Below are positions 40,001 to 40,044 of a stretch of DNA of 40,044 bases, piece after piece (positions within the stretch are counted from its first letter, which is position 1; every line of letters starts with the position of its first letter). Source of the DNA: Nocardia cyriacigeorgica NBRC 100375 (GTDB taxonomy: Bacteria > Actinomycetota > Actinomycetes > Mycobacteriales > Mycobacteriaceae). The stretch lies in NCBI RefSeq assembly GCF_000308555.1, contig NZ_BAFY01000209.1:1-40044 (forward strand), read 5' to 3'. The notes under the pieces are model-generated. The model was given only the letters and a program-made list of their open reading frames with translations, made no database searches and was not told the DNA's origin. The translations under genes and the position numbers were made by a program.

Positions 40001-40044
40001 TCGGGCCAGGTCATTGCTTCCGCCCCGGTCGATGAAACAACCAC
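25043..40044 (+). CDS. giant WXG100-like multidomain polymorphic toxin (at least 5,000 residues, runs off window)
   Basis: The frame from the ATG at 25043 (GGAG overlapping the previous stop) has no stop up to 40044: 5,000 codons visible. I checked the frame at motifs throughout. Order by residue: WXG100-like helices 1-130; Gly/Ala-rich hydrophobic region about 119-323; disordered linker with 8-residue repeats to 670; SecA-like motor 672-1266; papain-like domain 1581-1753; five XRE HTH modules 1851-2260; GHKL ATPase 2390-2536; second papain-like domain about 2552-2726; coiled coil 2799-3040; Tiki/EreA-like 3059-3316; degenerate GHKL 3363-3492; degenerate ART-like 3678-3840; PP2C 3953-4215; DUF2332-like 4349-4708; EndoU 4768-4866; degenerate EndoU-like copy about 4880-4986. 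The N-terminus and neighbours suggest export by an ESX/type VII route. Giant WXG100-like toxins with papain-like domains are known from Nocardia and Streptomyces; this exact module set I do not recognise. Confidence 0.88.
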   Translation, partial: MDGSLFSPVVELRRAFEALPGFLRTPIELVVFGGELPRADISGMRRLADELRARSAELDDHSADLASLLKQEDSVGELAENLRAALRSYRKDAARLGKDVDALADQAQGAANDAEKWLCVMFTFGIHLAWRIYGLIAAAAASGPAGQVAAAPAVQATLAEGRAEVAVMRGNLHRAVQAGGAQTAARLSGLGPAQFAKWMGVAVALPVGVDAGVQALQVATGDRTPEIMGADGSNPTGIDLTSIKVAALAGAGGAVGGMLAGRFAPMVFPQIATSRVAMGLVQGVAGGISGLGAASLIAGWPQHYEQVLGPLLNGAFAGGIYARSASPPAVDGAGTFTPPEAISTGRDENAAARRPPVEVSPESKRAWEAARQSWKPAAETADSAKGPARPPAEGARKAEAAQPQSGNGRPTGATSSADSARTARATDGRMPDGSGSRAPEGTGNRAPEGTTNRAPEGTGNRAPEGAGNRAPEGTGSRAPEGTGSRTSGTQATAGAVASDSASARPRPEPTATGERPPAEKPAAGRASVPRSAEAAGETSPPPTVPASARPDGGVPDKAGIPAREHTAVADGAGNTAPARPHPVDGEAGSPRVHDDHRSTSGGEQSSPPRNAAGEHDPANPTESKRTDSAGDGAETAAAGADSPPVRNEDGVPAADQGGRTDGADASAGSPRSYRDRAVDLLADYHAASADHVPEGQRLRNLPADVVLAGLRSGDEHQSMLATMEIIRRGTISEKVPDGMVLRLQQAEAVFAMPSRPVEMKPGEGKALVFTAAAIQRAVQHDSVLLVTTTDGLAYREVVTYRKLLADFGIDVFRADQQQGFGPITEGRPAIVVATGETVGHLANAGIKPPRHVLIDEIDGIIDRGERQFLRSEGPEQPASEATTKQVFAAHDFLTEAIANNKLSHEDFGLNRIAEEIGVHADGTPEVVYWYDGQPELTPGGRAKLEALPGGKDWLEGMGASRLEAAAQAEFLVRRGVHYEMDAGKIVIIDQAEHGLQRNPKMSSESRWSAEPGKASLAQAIEAKEFRAAKARGESPEQHQIVVRADTESAKRIDSVEIYRVGKDSLFDEVTGASGTLTDLNPVLQKVYGLEPAYEVGRSQTHRLVEGQHDVVESTHAKLRTIAEYANEMRDGGAGRFQEILVHRNDLVERQVEALVRAGVPREAIEAVDAKRIIGWGADWEAQLQKVFDEAGEQGKILVINRQGQRGVDISVSDEVRAKGGMHVWMTETPEQSYIHEQAKNRTARNGQLGSAQVVMTSQDALIRNAMHLRGVRETVVHYEQAVAAHEAAPTPRTHEAVVEARQAIRELVPELQQRALRHSTSEFIRHHAFSTTMPTVTLAEADTGLYRHADEVDFTRPDGPADRTARLAGLLGVPAESVANQIAALERTDVGDPMRELLHRAGITPAAAEALSQHVEATAPAAARDRAVFGDEDALIHTLPLRNRLAEQLGIPIPGIDGAEGMRTLDPELTEARAALAAALGYPVASVTPTIARDILGEAVGDHLSAQDRPESERRTDADTAAPDSGPVRHNSQAATHDTTVQPAADAASAQRPTADDATAHPAAAQKSDPLTSTVDHGSADDIVAAASRYLALSALLDLVVQIHRRSPNSCVNNAVTGMRVLCPDNADRCRVPPTRLGGYGRDDVRRIFDAGLEKSGSLHEVVESLESRPGGITVLVYKWKDTRANGTSIEADDHMVLLVNDSTSVDDPNLLVVDLAASRDRDTANDYGPKDLRNRRTLLNKAVGFDEWLRDQKDRISLPAEQQRFETIEFDRDGNLVPRLRTDAPEAEKLPPEQRVVVPSALQDDINAIPAGRPGLGDAPLVRSGSDHRSIGSRPSHSGADPSSPNSASALNRARGAWIAARRQDKNRRDGTTMTAADLARAVGVNRSTMSRIEQGSTRPRPGLFVKIGRALGVPATEFVDAARDLYPDADFDLTPAAYPHDAPGRWLSAVLHDRDMSWEELADASGISAKYLNSIGKGETVPGAAVFLSLGRALGLGSRAIDTAAERFFPGTTADLAATAYAPGEPGLWLRAHHVDRGISGEELAQAAGIDTEHLRSVERAERNLGLVDFLALGRALGLERETIDTAADRFFPGVRVGLDPAAYAPEERGRWFRAFRYDRGMSLEQLAAAAGISTIHLRSIEAGDRVPGVVVFLWLCDALSIETDVTGRAAERFYPEERFDLDWTAYTSGEQGLWLRALRYAHRLQRSDVADATGLTEKYIGQIERGERTPSRRTFRLLGRERGISTTDLDAAEDHFSASALTDAPGLRFDDLTAGDEAQAHLVEQQIVELLSGWSDPAYVREIAAAAGASIRWGQGPISLRVEVDAEAVHIDLVEVTADHSYVRVEWRLGRTPGHVERAAEPPVERTSDELDLERLMEMFGDSELDEIPPYQQEVRGIRNAIEARLREYGPGLSGDLVDSIMRAASELVTNAKKHLYSNASSAGLAPEEVLDLTIRGAGDNQQVHLAVTNEIAPGVAAKLPKWTPDEQDVNREGGRGTQLVVAESTVAVRRVIFANGKATVEHSVEYHATPPAGDVAVSHSLSTTRAPATTRYTTTGRFLRAAAQDPAGAPPDHVVACAASTTRAAWADGLDEALIPYQDAESWDSLVTGLTTGLAEIVDADSALVERLGREIDSLVDPDNARHSSVFVVERDGIAHAFYVTQLDGVIFVHDTAVPRIADPDLGGKPIARIRDRETWQRFFRKSFPQVDRAFFAHFERTAGVLAPIPHVPGAALDGTNAPVRGRPSDQDAGATGQERVNPADQPAPPDSIGSRPSMDAAHRQSPIDDPSATSVPVANIRTRLAELRAAEQANAPATERTRQLTRFANAVEEMADAAAAMARTRADAVAEDRWQTALSTVSSIATSVMAAARDSARHDEAVGMLAGLDAAVVGRVHHVYSALFDQMRAAGELVDEVDASDELEYERSARQYESLVKQIDWLDALIAVLEHVSPKDRSQQYRALIDNFPHDPDPRALDPSPLQTWLMREAIGSTDRSIELERLTAAAEQRHRAALAAVGELDRLLIPTDPRGPVDAQQSVSTTDAPASPVTEPAGSPLLSQFAEDPPHIRTLAHTMLARQPADMTQLVADAQIVLFGETHTNPAGPDFLAQQAAALRAAGVTHYGIEAPPNPAFDALNAGENVDLSRVRCGPGFSNWADTVKAMAAAGITIVPFDVEQPSSSKGSPLRDVRESHMAQVITETMRVPGAKMAILIGLDHLTRKQKMWSDVTGAFGIALAQRLTDAGFATRTVAMWGGEPGQREVVDDVARRLGLGDETFVTDLAEMSGADRGFRSWESDVLLHIGPPATYAAHNNPRVPAPSIRLGYREPGGPLSVSDRTAASAANKLQLSVATDQDSTGKRQAVATAHADIRRFVADWANADHARSTETLGWELVSIYTHTRGGGEVSATKSGTSGSRILRFEISDVAAVTPTPLIAYSENTVAGLLHYMAHRFGIDRREDGTTAIWFEFDEAGPSFSDFALAAVHGKELPAAGRVQGPADAIGARPDRGSEPIGARPSRDGDRSHAHNSSVDPLVAGLLEVVDEQRVRAARNAISLEFARSGIVASSADAAHRRLTEVRELLDEFLVHIRRPADADPNRFRLLSHLFHAVEARHNAVGSDREAIEQRIDRLHESLRETSGAAQPARALFYSEKGSTDWAARLQYGREIWGDVAKLLTAEEIEALRPFGDSARSESLQALQSALRGQRELTPELARTIEVLKHTLARRPSPEPMTVSIGLSFDELVMSETSTGSVLYLPEFKVATMGVLPPMRAANIEVTLTVSADTPMFPLFPLDDLPGDRPVLPSLLLTNGLWIRVDHKQDLGERQWRLEATQVPGPGTPVDREPTALPPPTVIVPALPPELRQPATAVPDPGGMPSPQIENPWAAVDVTPAPAPPTTPGHRTEPDVPGGNNARTEAEPIDHEIGDPQAAADEAPPAAPADHSERAAGPIAAVSDIGVGPERNGRSNNEDAFDFTTVHLEGEAPVHLATVADGVGGSPLGGEAALAAVRAAVAGMAEASTQLASAGEFAPIRVVRRGMSAARAAVAGLAETPGQPNSPDAAIALAVVHEDKLVVDWAGDTRVYWLPMDGGQAEQLNVDDTIVPRLVADNVPEGEALAMSISGQLTRSLGRPLPEDATSHATEFTLEGRGYVLIATDGIWHDTYQADALATIIRQVHEQSPGDHRAVAEALNEHAHTTGTRDNMTDLVIWVDTTATQPAQPPADPRQGFMNTDDKSTNPGRTGTGGSSRTPGPTVSFQGTDDPLTRERSTRKRHLEIPGALGLDPSVLNHHHPGGREWGDPALDHHSPKAGPGNAAPATPANLPATEGTEPIQVPFPTSSDPSRSSVIAGIRRALTWFEEDNALMSPLSAENEAHRRQEMYLLRALAADAAAGGIVAELLSPHSPPGGKASSHPVFRLIQAVHHRALSGLEPDVARWHTVMGGQPARAEADLRTMAQDVLQAIRDHAAELAPFLLRGTQINDPARARLLLPVEILAAVATGLPLRVLSVGACGMLDARAHLYRYRFAGAEYGDPDAATVIDDRWTARPDQVDRIRDLLGVQPQVIEVAGADLDPLQADNIEDQRRLAAGFVGTDNDAVRRIQTSFIDAQRAGDMPIDQESALTWLPRRLAQDRTGSATIVWDSMLRRYLSPEQNAELDAVIAQAGAAATARDPLIYAKYEIIDGAEALTVRMYTGSDTREFVLPTQLPNRSPGIDLGDFFTAVGLLAAEESPTATPAAETTPPARTESPAGQLAPVDRLRLDDERRTHILDGDATGGGHRAGTGKPGKTEFPPSWDDDQIIELVWAIARSWTNATLREFTDGRTGATHFWQLEHTHEGVDVVVGVALDGRILTAWPARGPGVVRNPSRTAPTASPPSKVGFKSETAARVLITRGPESKAPGFAKFPADWAGDVATFRRIVAEAGARALQNNAIVDHPERPGRRWLLSAEHEGVEFFIEVDGRGRVHYTWPETGPGVTYNPPQSDSGQVIASAPVDETT
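26339..26506 (+). repeat. 24-bp in-frame repeat, seven units
   Basis: Seven contiguous 24-base units encode G(S/T)(G/T)(N/S)RAPE; the last unit is degenerate. Unit starts are 26339, 26363, 26387, 26411, 26435, 26459 and 26483. It forms part of the linker between the hydrophobic region and the SecA-like module of the giant protein, and looks prone to slippage. Confidence 0.9.
27056..28840 (+). other. SecA-like motor ATPase module of the giant protein
   Basis: Residues 672-1266. Walker A is EMKPGEGKALVF (Lys765), where SecA has MxTGEGKT, so Thr is Ala. Walker B is VLIDEIDGII (Asp855-Asp858). NBD2 has LVINRQGQRGVDISVS followed by GGMHVWMTETPEQS, and motif VI reads QAKNRTARNGQLGSAQVV (Arg1241, Arg1244). 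The order and spacing track the SecA DEAD motor rather than generic helicases. It may be active if the Ala substitution is tolerated. Confidence 0.75.
29783..30301 (+). other. papain-like (toxin glutamine deamidase type) domain
   Basis: Residues 1581-1753. SPNSCVNNAVTGMRVL places the nucleophile Cys1611 at a helix start, EADDHMVLLVND supplies His1695 and LLVVDLAAS supplies Asp1715. This Cys...His...Asp spacing matches the Tox-PL/papain-like deamidase family. All three residues are present, so activity is possible; the target is unknown. Confidence 0.65.
30593..31822 (+). repeat. five tandem XRE-type helix-turn-helix modules (83-codon period)
   Basis: Residues 1851-2260. Each module has a conserved Trp, a Cro/C1-type HTH such as TAADLARAVGVNRSTMSRIE, and a tail like FLALGRALGLERETIDTAA. 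The conserved Trp codons are at 30617, 30884, 31133, 31382 and 31631. The last four are exactly 249 bases apart; the first interval is 267 (a six-residue insertion). DNA identity between units is moderate, so it is an old duplication kept in register. Confidence 0.85.
32210..32650 (+). other. GHKL-type ATPase domain
   Basis: Residues 2390-2536. The N box reads RAASELVTNAKKHLYSN (Asn2434), a G1-like segment is VTNEIAPGV, and the G2 box is GGRGTQLVVAES (from 2497). This resembles anti-sigma-factor kinases and stand-alone GHKL ATPases of actinobacteria. The ATP-binding residues look intact. Confidence 0.7.
32696..33220 (+). other. possible second papain-like domain
   Basis: Residues about 2552-2726. 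HVVACAASTTRAAW gives Cys2581, DGIAHAFYVTQLDG gives His2660 and VIFVHDTAV gives Asp2675. Residue order and strand context fit a papain-like fold, but similarity to the first copy is faint, so this call is tentative. Confidence 0.4.
34217..34990 (+). other. Tiki/EreA/ChaN-like domain
   Basis: Residues 3059-3316. QIVLFGETHTNPAG (Glu3099, His3101) and KMAILIGLDHLTRK (His3219) are the paired GExH and (I/L)xGxxH-type motifs of the superfamily that includes erythromycin esterase, ChaN and Tiki proteases. GIEAPPN and IVPFDVEQP fit the barrel in between. It is preceded by a coiled coil (about 33437-34160). Reaction not assignable. Confidence 0.6.
35129..35518 (+). other. degenerate GHKL ATPase-like domain
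   Basis: Residues 3363-3492. FVADWANADHARSTETLGWE and LVSIYTHTRG parallel the N box, but the ATP-binding Asn is replaced. LRFEISDVAAVTP and HRFGIDRREDGTTAIWFEFD parallel the end of anti-sigma-type GHKL domains, while the GRGL box reads SENTVAGLL. The fold is probably kept and ATP binding lost. Confidence 0.5.
36074..36562 (+). other. ADP-ribosyltransferase-like domain with lost catalytic residues
   Basis: Residues 3678-3840. LTAEEIEALRPFGDSARSES and ALRGQRELTPELARTIEVLK look like the helical lead-in of ART toxins. Where active enzymes have a RG, STS and ExE set, this one has VSIGLS, FKVATMGV and LPSLLLTNG. It is probably an inactive copy. Confidence 0.45.
36899..37687 (+). other. PP2C-type protein phosphatase domain
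   Basis: Residues 3953-4215. All PP2C metal-site motifs are present: RSNNEDAFDF (Glu3972, Asp3973), ATVADGVGG (Asp3995), WAGDTRVYWLP (Asp4082), LIATDGIWHD (Asp4159) and TRDNMTDLVI (Asp4204). It should be an active Mn/Mg-dependent Ser/Thr phosphatase. Confidence 0.9.
38087..39166 (+). other. DUF2332-like methyltransferase-fold domain
   Basis: Residues 4349-4708. ALTWFEEDNALMSPLSAENE, VFRLIQAVHHRALSG, TQINDPARARLLLPV and LRVLSVGACGMLDARAHLYR follow the DUF2332 pattern, where the canonical forms are TQTNEVGR..LLP and EVGASAGLNL. It then continues to WDSMLRRYLSPEQ. Normally this is a free-standing protein of similar size. SAM-binding glycines are only partly kept. Confidence 0.6.
39344..39640 (+). 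other. bacterial EndoU RNase domain
   Basis: Residues 4768-4866. THILDGDATGGGHRAGTGK (His4770, His4781), then PGKTEFPPSWDDDQI (Lys4790) and DGRILTAWPARG (Thr4855) keep the two His, Lys and Thr of bacterial EndoU toxins (e.g. CdiA and LXG toxins). The usual TAYP is TAWP. It is the best candidate for a killing activity. A degenerate EndoU-like copy follows at about 39680-40000. Confidence 0.8.

Noticed and set aside
25043..40044. Several separate genes rather than one
   Set aside because: No stop was found in this frame, and I saw no ribosome site or restart at module borders; motifs in all parts share the same frame.

Overview
The window looks like high-GC actinobacterial chromosome, most probably Nocardia or a close mycolic-acid-producing relative. 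The order rsmA(ksgA) - rpfB - tatD - metG - rsmI / pmt - arcA follows the Mycobacterium tuberculosis Rv1001-Rv1010 neighbourhood. A GGDEF/EAL protein next to a MoeY-like ThiF/nitroreductase fusion recalls Rv1354c-Rv1355c. The genus is an inference from gene content and order; I could not run a search.

Positions 1-21438 are a mostly ordinary core region. It holds rRNA methyltransferases (rsmA partial, rsmI), a secreted lipase, RpfB, a TatD nuclease, MetG, a PEP-mutase-like protein, protein mannosyltransferase, arginine deiminase with a small GntR regulator, SoxR with a recognisable operator, an SDR and a GT4 glycosyltransferase. These are followed by a tightly packed unit (unknown protein - MoeY-like - GAF/GGDEF/EAL), a pair of GyrI-like effector-binding proteins, a family 5 uracil-DNA glycosylase, a 64-residue protein and a small L,D-transpeptidase.

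Positions 21439-40044 are an accessory region: a polymorphic-toxin locus on the plus strand. After a 400-bp gap with a possible gene remnant come three closely spaced genes: (i) a YezG/DUF600-type immunity-like protein, (ii) a WXG100-like protein carrying what looks like a metallopeptidase domain whose HExxH motif has decayed, and (iii) one reading frame that opens at 25043 and stays open to the end of the window, at least 5,000 codons.

The giant protein starts with a WXG100-like/hydrophobic region. After that I can read, in order: a SecA-like motor ATPase, a papain-like (toxin-deamidase-type) Cys/His/Asp domain, five XRE-type helix-turn-helix modules (four at an exact 83-codon period), a GHKL ATPase, a probable second papain-like domain, a coiled coil, a Tiki/EreA/ChaN-like domain, a degenerate GHKL domain, a degenerate ADP-ribosyltransferase-like domain, an intact-looking PP2C phosphatase, a DUF2332-like methyltransferase-fold domain, and an EndoU RNase domain followed by a degenerate EndoU-like copy. 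A short IG(S/A)RP motif recurs at module borders.

My working reading is an ESX/type VII-linked interbacterial or host-directed toxin that keeps several active and several decayed enzyme modules in one chain. The modules come from motif reading. Their combined function is not known to me.
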